DNA of 64,000 bases. Source: Liquorilactobacillus sucicola DSM 21376 = JCM 15457. GTDB lineage: Bacteria > Bacillota > Bacilli > Lactobacillales > Lactobacillaceae. The DNA lies in assembly GCF_000612445.1 (NCBI RefSeq), contig NZ_BALC01000001.1, positions 1 to 64,000 of the forward strand, in the 5' to 3' direction. Positions 9,202-16,593 of this stretch are shown here, piece by piece. Under the pieces are notes generated by a model. The model was not told where the DNA came from. It saw only the letters and a list, made by a program, of their open reading frames with translations, and did not search any database. The position numbers and the translations under genes are program-made. Each line of letters starts with the position of its first letter. Position 1 is the first letter of the stretch.

Positions 9202-9915
9202 ATGAGACTTGACAAGTATTTAGCTAATATGGGATTAGGAACACGTTCACAAGTCCGTAAAATAATAAAAGATGGACGTGTTACAGTCAATGGATATATC
9301 GTTTATAGCTCTAAAACCCAAGTTGACGAACAAAATGATGAAGTCATGGCTGATAAAGAGCTTCTTAGCTATCAAAATTTTTTCTATTACATGATGAACA
9401 AGCCGCAAGATGTTATTTCAGCGACTAATGACGATTCCCAAAAGACGGTGATGGATCTTCTGACCAAAGAGGATCAAAAAAAATCTATGTTTCCCGTTGG
9501 ACGTTTGGACAAAGATACTACCGGTCTGCTGATAATAACAAATGACGGTAAATTGTCTCATCGTCTTCTTTCACCCGCACACCATGTTAGCAAAGTTTAT
9601 GAAGTTAAGGTTGCGGGAGTTATTGATGATGAGGCACAAGCGAGTCTTGCAGCTGGCATAACGCTTAAGAACGGAGAACAAACGAAGGCCGCTAAAGTTC
9701 AGGTGTTAAAATCAAATGAAAAGAACAGTTGGATTAGATTAACGATAAGCGAAGGAAAATACCATCAAATAAAAAGGATGATAGGAGCGCTCTCAATGCA
9801 TGTGCTGACCTTGAATAGAATAGAAATGGGGTCGCTCAAGCTAGATACAGATCTCGCGTTAGGGGAGTACCGCAAATTGACTACCACTGAGATAGCGTGT
9901 CTTAAAGAAAAGTGA
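9202..9915 (+). CDS. rsuA: 16S rRNA pseudouridine synthase (RsuA family)
   Basis: Converts a uridine of 16S rRNA (U516 in the E. coli enzyme) to pseudouridine. ATG 9202 gives 237 residues starting MRLDKYLANMGLGTRSQVRK, the RNA-binding S4 domain (about 1-55). The catalytic motif GRLDKDTTGLL holds the conserved aspartate (D103). The C-terminal half has YHQIKRMI, another family block. An in-frame GTG at 9187 overlaps the stop of the flippase and is less likely, because GAGG at 9189-9192 then sits nine bases before ATG 9202. Probably co-transcribed with the flippase; a strong bidirectional terminator follows. Confidence 0.92.
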   Translation: MRLDKYLANMGLGTRSQVRKIIKDGRVTVNGYIVYSSKTQVDEQNDEVMADKELLSYQNFFYYMMNKPQDVISATNDDSQKTVMDLLTKEDQKKSMFPVGRLDKDTTGLLIITNDGKLSHRLLSPAHHVSKVYEVKVAGVIDDEAQASLAAGITLKNGEQTKAAKVQVLKSNEKNSWIRLTISEGKYHQIKRMIGALSMHVLTLNRIEMGSLKLDTDLALGEYRKLTTTEIACLKEK

Positions 9916-9926
9916 ATATTATCATA

Positions 9927-9983
9927 GAAAAGCTGTACTCCAACTAATTTTCAATAGGAGATTAGTTGGAGTACAGCTTTTTT
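9927..9983. terminator. Bidirectional terminator between rsuA and nnrD
   Basis: Long near-perfect hairpin, AAAGCTGTACTCCAACTAAT paired with its complement, ending in TTTTTT on the plus strand and an A-rich flank on the other. It serves the converging genes. Confidence 0.9.
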
Positions 9984-10014
9984 ATGATAAACAAGTAGGA
10001 TATGTGACCAGAGA

Positions 10015-10842
10015 TCAGCGTGATTGCAGTGAATATTTGTGCATAAATTTTTGAAGCGCGTTAATGATATCGGTGGGTAAAACAACATACTTGGAAGATG
10101 CCAATTCCTGTGCTAAAGCACTGTGTGCATAAACTGCACAATCAACAACCTGTTCGTAATTTTTAAAATGGAATTGGCCTAGAAAGGCTGCAATAATACC
10201 AGTCAAAGTATCCCCCATTCCGCCAGTACTCATATATGGTCCACCGACACTAAGTTGTGAAATAGAACCATCGGTATGGTAAATAGTTGTGTTGTGTTTT
10301 TTTAGAACGATCGTAGCACCTAGTTTTTGCTGCTTAACTGTATTTTTTGTATCATCTTGGTCAGCTATTTTGATACCGCTGAGCCGCTGCCATTCCATCT
10401 GATGCGGTGTATAGATTGTTTTTCTGACTGCTAGTGCTTGTATAAGTTCTGCCTCGTGCGCTACTAGAGTGATTGCTGAACCATCTACAATTATGAATTG
10501 GTTTGTGTTAGTATTCAAAATTACTTTTCGCAGGATTTTCAGTGCGACAGCATCGTCACCGAGTCCAGGCCCAATGACGAGTACATCAGAAGCATTGATA
10601 GCCTTCAATAAATCAATGTCATTGTTATAATTGATGAACATTGCTTCAGGAATGATCGAATGAAGCGCAGTAAGGTTCTTGGAATCTGTAGCACAGCTTA
10701 CCAAACCGGCACCAGCATGAACGGCAGCTGAAGAAGACATGATGATGGCTCCTCCATAGTGCTCATTTCCGCCGATTGTTAGGATACGGCCAAAGTTTCC
10801 CTTATGGCTTTCTAGTGGACGCTGTAGAATGACCTGTTTCAA
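10015..10842 (-). CDS. nnrD: ADP-dependent NAD(P)H-hydrate dehydratase
   Basis: Repairs hydrated NAD(P)H using ADP; ribokinase-like fold. 275 residues from TTG 10842, with SHKGNFGRILTIGGN near the N-terminus, GPGLGDD (about 93-99) and the nucleotide motif GGMGDTLTG near residue 208. These are the family's phosphate-binding blocks. The start is uncertain. The frame stays open further upstream (YIYQLQENI), matching N-terminal residues of homologues, but I see no standard start codon there. The only good ribosome binding site, AAGGGAG, lies before an ATG in another frame. A one-base error near 10855 or a non-canonical start would explain this. Monocistronic, convergent with rsuA. Confidence 0.9.
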   Translation of the reverse strand: MKQVILQRPLESHKGNFGRILTIGGNEHYGGAIIMSSSAAVHAGAGLVSCATDSKNLTALHSIIPEAMFINYNNDIDLLKAINASDVLVIGPGLGDDAVALKILRKVILNTNTNQFIIVDGSAITLVAHEAELIQALAVRKTIYTPHQMEWQRLSGIKIADQDDTKNTVKQQKLGATIVLKKHNTTIYHTDGSISQLSVGGPYMSTGGMGDTLTGIIAAFLGQFHFKNYEQVVDCAVYAHSALAQELASSKYVVLPTDIINALQKFMHKYSLQSR

Positions 10843-11005
10843 AATATTTTCTTGTAATTGATAGATATAATCATCTCCCTTAAGGTAACCACAATCATTT
10901 ACTATAGTTTAGCATAAATATTTTGAGGAACATGTAATTAGTTAGCGAAGTAAATACAAAATATGATAGAATTAGCGCATATTCAATATTTGCAGGAGGA
11001 GTATC

Positions 11006-12406
11006 ATGGAAATAAATTGGCAGGGCGAAATAAAAAAAAGGAAAAGTGAACTATTAAATGATTTAAAAGAATTATTGAAAATTGAAAGTGTCCGTGATGA
11101 AAGTCAAGCGACAAAGGAAGCGCCTTTTGGACCTGGGCCTAGAAAGGCATTGGATAAGTTTCTTCAAATGGCTAATGATGATGGTTTTAAGACGTTAAAT
11201 CTTGATGGTTTTGCGGGCCACATCGAATTTGGAACAGGCGAAGAAACTCTGGGAATCTTAGCGCATGTAGATGTCATGCCAGCGGGGAATGGTTGGAGTA
11301 CTGATCCATTCGTTCCCGTTATTCAGGATGGGCGATTATACGCACGTGGGTCCTCTGATGATAAGGGGCCTTCAATGGCAGCATACTATGGCTTGAAATT
11401 GATCAAAGAGCTCAACTTACCGGTCAGCAAAAAAGTTCGTTTCATTTTAGGAACAGACGAAGAAAGCGGCTGGCGTTGTGTTACTCACTACTTTGAGAAA
11501 ATGCCTTTGCCTGATTTTGGATTTTCACCGGATGCTTTTTTCCCTCTAATAAATGGTGAAAAAGGCAATGTTACGTATAGTGTAAGTTTTTCAGGTGAAA
11601 ATATTGGAAAGGTGACATTGCTTGATTTTCAGGCAGGATTGCGCGAAAATATGGTACCTAATGAAGCATATTGCCATTTAAGTGGAACAGATTTTGAAAT
11701 AATTGAGAAAAAATTCAAAGAATTTATCTCACGGAATCCAATTCAGGGCAATGTTAAACAAGAAGACGGGGTAGTAAAGCTTGAAGTAGTCGGTAAGGCT
11801 GCTCATGCTCAAGAACCGCGAAATGGAATAAATGCAGGAACATATTTAGCATTATTCTTGAGTGACTTGGATTTAAAAGGTAGTGCTAAAAATTATATCT
11901 CATTTGCAGCAAAATCACTGCATAATGATTCCCGGATGAATAATTTTGGCTTGCGCTTTACAGATGATGTGATGGGTGATTTAACGATGAATACTGGAAT
12001 CTTTAATTTCAAAAATTCAGTTGGTGGGGAAATAGTCCTAAATTTCCGCTTTCCGCGAGGTTTAAAAGCAAGTCAAATAGAGAAAGCATTGTCTGAAGAA
12101 GCTGCTATTTTAGGAGGTACGGTCAAGTTGGCAGGAAAACTGCAAGAACCGCACTATGTGCCGTTGGATGATCCGATGGTAGAGACTTTGCTCAAAGTAT
12201 ACGAACGTCAGACGGGAAATAAAGGTCACGGAATAGTTGTTGGCGGAGGGACCTATGGACGATTGATGGAAAGAGGAGTTGCTTTTGGAGCAATGTTTCC
12301 AGGAGTACCAGATACTATGCATCAAGTTGATGAATTCATACCAGTAAATGATTTATTAAGAGCTGCTGCAATTTATGCCGAATCGATCTATCTGCTAATC
12401 AAGTGA
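11006..12406 (+). CDS. pepV: Dipeptidase PepV (M20 family)
   Basis: Cytoplasmic zinc dipeptidase that releases amino acids from dipeptides after oligopeptide uptake. 466 residues, as in characterised lactobacillar PepV. Metal and catalytic positions are visible: HVD (H87, D89), SSDDKGP with D119, TDEESGW with E152/E153, SPDAFFP (about 175-181), and a C-terminal MHQVDE histidine. The insert domain between them carries AAHAQEPRNGINAG. AGGAGG precedes ATG 11006 by about eight bases. It stands alone with about 160 bp upstream and 230 bp downstream containing no gene. Confidence 0.96.
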   Translation: MEINWQGEIKKRKSELLNDLKELLKIESVRDESQATKEAPFGPGPRKALDKFLQMANDDGFKTLNLDGFAGHIEFGTGEETLGILAHVDVMPAGNGWSTDPFVPVIQDGRLYARGSSDDKGPSMAAYYGLKLIKELNLPVSKKVRFILGTDEESGWRCVTHYFEKMPLPDFGFSPDAFFPLINGEKGNVTYSVSFSGENIGKVTLLDFQAGLRENMVPNEAYCHLSGTDFEIIEKKFKEFISRNPIQGNVKQEDGVVKLEVVGKAAHAQEPRNGINAGTYLALFLSDLDLKGSAKNYISFAAKSLHNDSRMNNFGLRFTDDVMGDLTMNTGIFNFKNSVGGEIVLNFRFPRGLKASQIEKALSEEAAILGGTVKLAGKLQEPHYVPLDDPMVETLLKVYERQTGNKGHGIVVGGGTYGRLMERGVAFGAMFPGVPDTMHQVDEFIPVNDLLRAAAIYAESIYLLIK

Positions 12407-12640
12407 GTTTGGTGGGAAATATGCGATAAATTAGTAAAATTTAAGCAATAACCTGAAAATATAAACATAGTGATTTTTTTATCTAGGTAATTTAAATTCA
12501 GATTTACACATTTAATAATAAGCTTTTTGTTTTAAAACAATAACTCAGATATTGTTTTGAATTACAAAATAGCTTTATTTTTTTGAAATTAAAAACAATA
12601 AAGCGTACACTTAAGTTAGTGAAGATAAGGAGGCCGTAAT

Positions 12641-12886
12641 ATGCAAAAGGGATTTATGCATGAGCTTGAAGCAAATGTTTTGTCGGATAACGATGATTCT
12701 AAAGTGTTCTTGGTACCTAGCAAGAAAGAACATCTTGCCGTGAAGATAGACAAGAATGTTTTAGACCGTTTGAAAGATGATGAAAAGCTGGAGCGAATGT
12801 TAAAGAATTTATTGAAAATGAACTCCAAGAGAACTACAAAGGAAACGGTTAACATTAATAAAAGAAATTACCGGATTTTTTTATAG
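12641..12886 (+). CDS. Small protein of unknown function (81 aa)
   Basis: I do not recognise this protein. AAGGAGG lies seven bases before ATG 12641, so translation is well supported. It is strongly charged, with no membrane segment or cysteine. Residues about 33-60 form a Lys/Glu/Leu-rich stretch likely to be helical, and the C-terminus is basic. A hairpin terminator lies about 100 bp downstream. It stands alone between pepV and a cluster of other small genes. No function can be assigned. Confidence 0.7.
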   Translation: MQKGFMHELEANVLSDNDDSKVFLVPSKKEHLAVKIDKNVLDRLKDDEKLERMLKNLLKMNSKRTTKETVNINKRNYRIFL

Positions 12887-12985
12887 TCGGAGATGCCCTT
12901 GCATAAAAAGCAAGATCTGGTGAAAATAACTAGAAATTGCGGAAAATTAAGTAAGTTTGGAAATGCCGCCTGCTATTTTTTTATG

Positions 12986-13021
12986 ATGCTGCACAATTGT
13001 TTTCAGTGTAGCATTATTTTT
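12986..13021 (+). terminator. Terminator after the 81-aa gene
   Basis: ATGCTGCAC paired with GTGTAGCAT across a short loop, then a T-rich tract. Confidence 0.65.
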
Positions 13022-13110
13022 AGTTCTTAAACTTTGTTTTATTTTGTCCACACTTATAATTTAGATAATTTAATTTAAACTGATAATTTCACCTTTTAAA
13101 TTATACAAAT

Positions 13111-13150
13111 AAAAAACTGCGGCTAAAACGAATCACAGCTGCAGTTTTTT
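13111..13150. terminator. Terminator for the minus-strand gene at 13173
   Basis: AAAAAACTGCGGCT and AGCTGCAGTTTTTT form a hairpin flanked by A and T runs, so it can work in both directions. Confidence 0.75.
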
Positions 13151-13172
13151 ATATGAAAAATATAACTTGAGA

Positions 13173-13463
13173 TTAAAGCTTGATGATGCTCTGAACGCTG
13201 TTGGTGCTGTAAAGATTATGGTTGTCATCGGCTGAACCAATCGAGAACCAGTCAATATGGGTTAGCATGCATGCAAGATAGCTGAGCATTTCGTCTTTGT
13301 TATGAGTTATATGACCTTCTTCGTGCCATTTGGAAAAAGATGTTGAAAAAACTCTTTCTAAATTTCCTTCACTAGGTGTTCCTGCAACACGATAACCGGT
13401 AACTATTGTATCGGGATCAATTTGAAGTTTAAGATTATTCGTTAAATTAATATAAAAATGCAT
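13173..13463 (-). CDS. Hypothetical protein (96 aa)
   Basis: Unrecognised. The start is taken at ATG 13463 because AAAGGCGG lies seven bases upstream; an in-frame ATG at 13481 would contain that site. The product begins MHFYINLTNNLKLQ and has an acidic-aromatic, soluble composition without signal peptide or membrane segment. A bidirectional terminator follows immediately. It diverges from the YbjQ-like gene at 13635. Confidence 0.65.
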   Translation of the reverse strand: MHFYINLTNNLKLQIDPDTIVTGYRVAGTPSEGNLERVFSTSFSKWHEEGHITHNKDEMLSYLACMLTHIDWFSIGSADDNHNLYSTNSVQSIIKL

Positions 13464-13634
13464 TTGATAACCGCCTTTCATTAACCCTAACAGTATACCA
13501 TATACTGCTTCCTACTGTGAATCATGTTTTTTAGGTTGATGGAAGTGTTGGCAAAATGTAGACTTGTCAAGCCAATTAACTTACTTTAAAATCAGAAGAG
13601 TATAAATTCGAAAATAGGAAAGAGTGGGGCAGGA

Positions 13635-13916
13635 ATGTTTTTAACGACACGAGACATAAATAGAACATATATGATTCTAGGGATAGTGAATGCGACTGTA
13701 AAACGAACTTTGACAGCGGACAGAATTGATGAAGTTGACCAGTATGACGAGATGTACAATCAGGTTAAAGAAAAACTAATAGAACGTGCAGCAGTTAAAG
13801 AAGGAGATGGTGTCATTGGTGTTAATTTTAATTCAGAAATTGTTCGTGTTGCCGTAGGGCCAAAATACATGTTACTGCACGGCTACGGAACAGCTATCAA
13901 ATTTCCCAAGAAATGA
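13635..13916 (+). CDS. YbjQ-like (UPF0145/DUF74) protein
   Basis: 93 residues. The pattern of an N-terminal strand MFLTT, a central helix with paired acidic and basic residues (about 38-58), then GDGVIGVNFNSEIV and a C-terminal HGYGTAIKF resembles the YbjQ/DUF74 fold, a small oligomeric family sometimes described as heavy-metal-binding. Similarity is weak and rests on this layout. The upstream region AGTGGGGCAGGA can serve as ribosome binding site for ATG 13635. It converges with the universal stress protein gene only seven bases downstream. Confidence 0.6.
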   Translation: MFLTTRDINRTYMILGIVNATVKRTLTADRIDEVDQYDEMYNQVKEKLIERAAVKEGDGVIGVNFNSEIVRVAVGPKYMLLHGYGTAIKFPKK

Positions 13917-13923
13917 GAACACG

Positions 13924-14379
13924 TCAGCGCACGCTTAGAACATCACATTTAGCCGTTTTTATGACATGGCTTGAAACTGAACCAACTAAAGCACGCTGAA
14001 TACGATTTTTTTGGGTTGTTCCTAAAACTATGAGATCATTACGGTACTCTTCCGGAAAATCAGATGATATCACCTTACGGGGATCTCCAAAACGAAGGTG
14101 GATATGTGTCTGGTACTCAGAAGAGCCGCTTTCTAGTGCACGGGCTAAAACTCCTTCAAGCTTGTGCATATTTTTTTGTTCAAGTGCATAGATCTTTTGA
14201 CTTGAGGGTGAAACATCCACATTTCCAAAGCTCAAAAGGGATGAATCAATTACGTGGAGGATGTCAAGCTGAAGATTATTTTCGCGAGTATACATAGTAC
14301 TCAGTTCTAAAGCCTTTTCAGATGCGGAAGTCCAGTCTATTGCCACTAAGAGCCGCTGATAATTAGTTGTCAATTGCAT
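13924..14379 (-). CDS. Universal stress protein (UspA family), copy 1
   Basis: Cytoplasmic UspA-fold protein of about 151 residues. The N-terminal LLVAIDWTSASEKALE and the C-terminal LIVLGTTQKNRIQRALVGSV correspond to the two ends of the nucleotide-binding domain; the latter diverges from the classical G-2x-G-9x-G(S/T) pattern but keeps GS. Two adjacent ATGs (14382, 14379) follow AAAGGA; the second has better spacing. It is paralogous to the gene at 21678. Usp proteins respond to stress or growth arrest, but the trigger here is unknown. Confidence 0.85.
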   Translation of the reverse strand: MQLTTNYQRLLVAIDWTSASEKALELSTMYTRENNLQLDILHVIDSSLLSFGNVDVSPSSQKIYALEQKNMHKLEGVLARALESGSSEYQTHIHLRFGDPRKVISSDFPEEYRNDLIVLGTTQKNRIQRALVGSVSSHVIKTAKCDVLSVR

Positions 14380-14521
14380 CATTCCTTTTCATTTAAAAAC
14401 CTTACCCTAATTGTAATTGGCTAGCGGGAAAAAGCAATAAAAAACTCATATATTGAAAATTAAAATTATTGAGAATGGGAAGTACTTTAAAATTTATAGC
14501 GGCTGTGTTAGAGAATTTTTG

Positions 14522-14800
14522 CTAGTCAACTTCAAGTAGTTTATTATTTGCCAGCAAAGCATTCTTTCCAGCAGGTGTCAAAATTCCGGGGGCCAAGTTC
14601 ACAAATCTGTCTGCAACACATATCGGCTTATGTGTGGTAAAGGCTGCCTCAAACAAAAGTACCTCAATATATCCTAGTTCGCGCCTACCGACATCGTAGC
14701 AAGCTGCAAAATTAATAGTCTCTCTCTCAGTCGGACCAGTACTAGTATTTGATTTATGTATGAAAAGCATAAATTCTCTGATAAAAGCATAGTCAAGCAT
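14522..14800 (-). CDS. Hypothetical protein (92 aa)
   Basis: Unrecognised soluble protein. ATG 14800 lies about nine bases after AAAGGAA; the in-frame GTG at 14809 is too close to it. The sequence begins MLDYAFIREFMLFIHKSN and has two cysteines in the middle. It resembles no enzyme I know. It precedes the Usp gene on the same strand with a 140-bp gap, so it may share the transcript. Confidence 0.6.
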   Translation of the reverse strand: MLDYAFIREFMLFIHKSNTSTGPTERETINFAACYDVGRRELGYIEVLLFEAAFTTHKPICVADRFVNLAPGILTPAGKNALLANNKLLEVD

Positions 14801-15195
14801 ACCTATCACTTCCTTTAGATAAATTATAACCTAAAAATGATAATAAAGTACACAAATATAAGAAACAATGTGTAAAACGTTTATAATTTGAATATTTACG
14901 GTTACAATTATACACTAAAATCTAAAGAGAACAATATTGTGCATCAACTTTATTGACTTGATTATGAAAATATATTTACGTTAAATAATAAAGACTTTCG
15001 GAGAAGGATGTATCAAAAGTGGAATTTTGAGATAGTCTATTTTTTATTTCATATAAAGATGTCCTATAAGTCAGAGCTCTACGAATACTGTAAAATTTCT
15101 AATTAATAATCAAATTTTGCGACTTATTCTATGCACCATTGCTAAAAAAATTTTAAATTATATGATATAAAGTAGGTAATTAGAAAGTCATATAA
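14801..15195. other. Gene-free AT-rich stretch
   Basis: No convincing gene. A possible 32-codon reading frame (15010-15108, after GGAGAAGG) ends in codons for YEYCKISN. The DNA around it, TACGAATACTGTAAAATTTCT (15088-15108), recurs with two changes at 49496-49516 in another non-coding region. Otherwise only AT-rich sequence. Confidence 0.4.
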
Positions 15196-15198
15196 ATA

Positions 15199-15252
15199 AA
15201 AGAGAAGGCTTACGGCAAAAATATTGTTTTGCTGCAAGCCTTCTCTTTTATC
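15199..15252. terminator. Terminator after the glutamine amidotransferase gene
   Basis: AAAGAGAAGGCTTACGGC pairs with GCTGCAAGCCTTCTCTTT, with A and T runs on both sides. It acts on the minus-strand gene. Confidence 0.85.
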
Positions 15253-15268
15253 TTTTTTTAGCATGACT

Positions 15269-16030
15269 CTATGATACTGAGCGAATAAGCGTTGAAGATG
15301 GGTTTTCTTTTTGCTTTGCTGCCTTTTCAGTCAAATGACCAAAAATTCGCTCAAAGTCTGAATGTTTTTTAAATAGGCATTCTGGATGAAACTGAACTGC
15401 AAAAATATTGCTGTTATTAGATTCTATAGACTCAACAACGCCATCATCACTAACAGCAGCTGCATGCAGACCATGACCAAGCTTTTTCACCGCCTGATGA
15501 TGGAAAGAATTGACAAATAGACGATGACCAACCAGATTGTCTAGCCAGGAATTCTGCACAGCCGTAATGTGATGAGTCTGGACTTCGAATGCAGTCGGAT
15601 ACTGATTATGCTGTGCAGTTACTCCAAGTTGAAGATGTATGTCTTGGTATAGCGTTCCACCTAAAGCAACATTAATTACTTGTTGTCCACGGCAGATTCC
15701 TAAGATAGGTTTATTTGCTCGGAGTGCTTCCTCAACCAAAGAGATTTCAAATTGATCTCGTGCTAAATCAGTTTCGCCCAATTCTTCGATGGGCTTTGCT
15801 CCATATAGCTCGGGGGCAACATCCTGACCACCTGCCAGCAGTAAGGCATCAACAGTTTCAATGTATGCTTTAGCCTCATTTTTTTGACCAAGAGGCAAAA
15901 CAATTGGTAGTCCACCACTTTGACGAACCCCATCAACATAGGCCATTTGGATATAATCAACATAATTTGTTTTGAATTTTTCTGTCGGATGAATCAAATG
16001 ATTACTTGCAATTCCAATTTTAGGTATCAT
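15269..16030 (-). CDS. Class I glutamine amidotransferase-like protein (PuuD/gamma-Glu-GABA hydrolase family)
   Basis: Free-standing peptidase C26 type hydrolase of 253 residues. The start is ATG 16030, preceded by GGGAGGA; the longer in-frame extension reads into the T-box terminator and is not coding. GICRGQQVIN holds the nucleophilic cysteine and FHPE (VQFHPECLF) the His-Glu pair, completing the triad. No synthetase or kinase domain is fused. PuuD-type enzymes cleave gamma-glutamyl amides such as gamma-glutamyl-GABA, while related family members are poorly defined, so the substrate is open. The gene is controlled by a T-box leader (16074-16353), implying a link to one amino acid's availability. 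Terminator follows at 15199-15252. Confidence 0.85.
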   Translation of the reverse strand: MIPKIGIASNHLIHPTEKFKTNYVDYIQMAYVDGVRQSGGLPIVLPLGQKNEAKAYIETVDALLLAGGQDVAPELYGAKPIEELGETDLARDQFEISLVEEALRANKPILGICRGQQVINVALGGTLYQDIHLQLGVTAQHNQYPTAFEVQTHHITAVQNSWLDNLVGHRLFVNSFHHQAVKKLGHGLHAAAVSDDGVVESIESNNSNIFAVQFHPECLFKKHSDFERIFGHLTEKAAKQKENPSSTLIRSVS

Positions 16031-16073
16031 AGCGTGTCCTCCCTTATTCTTATACGATATAATATAATGAAAA

Positions 16074-16353
16074 TAAAAAACCTTCGTTCCATCATTGACA
16101 CTTATCAATGATGGGACGAAGGCCACTCCGCGTTACCACCCATTTTTACAGCAGATTCTCGTCTGCTATCTCATCAGCTTCCATAAAAGCTTAGGAAAAT
16201 AACGATTCCTACCGTCTAGCAAGCTTGCACTAACTAGAAATCAACAGAGCTCATCTTCACCCAGTTCATAAATCCACCCTTACACCATTACAGTGGTCGC
16301 TTATAATCCGTAAACTGCGCTACTCTTCTCATAATCTTTTTAATATTGTCCTT
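16074..16353 (-). promoter_or_regulatory. T-box leader of the glutamine amidotransferase gene
   Basis: On the minus strand the core GGGTGGTAACGCGG (about 16127-16140; the usual ACC is AAC) is followed by a long terminator hairpin CCTTCGTCCCATCATTGA paired with its complement, then a T run. A stem CAGTTTA/TGAACTG encloses a specifier loop containing GTGAAGATGA (16251-16260). Specifier candidates are GAA, AAG, ATG or GAT. The variable T of the core predicts a tRNA with discriminator A, disfavouring Asp (G). Confidence 0.85.
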
Positions 16354-16382
16354 ATCATACGTGACAGTATTTGCTTTGTCAA
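16354..16382 (-). promoter_or_regulatory. Promoter of the T-box leader
   Basis: On the minus strand TTGACA (16377-16382), a 17-bp spacer, then TATGAT (16354-16359): a near-consensus promoter directly ahead of the leader. Confidence 0.85.
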
Positions 16383-16593
16383 TAAAAAACTTTCATTTAA
16401 TCATTTTTTATGAACAATATGTTTTTTTTAGAAGCAAACACGAAAAAATAGTAAACAGTTTGCGTAAACAGTTTTTTTACCATGGACCTGCTCGACGAAA
16501 AAATGCATAAAATTATTAATGATGTTTAATACCAAAAATTGATATTTCGGGTATAATGAAATCAAGATACAGTAGTTTGGAGGAATGCATGGG

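Noticed and set aside
15763-16111. Extra frames over the amidotransferase gene and its T-box
   Set aside because: They are shadows of the real gene and of the leader hairpin.
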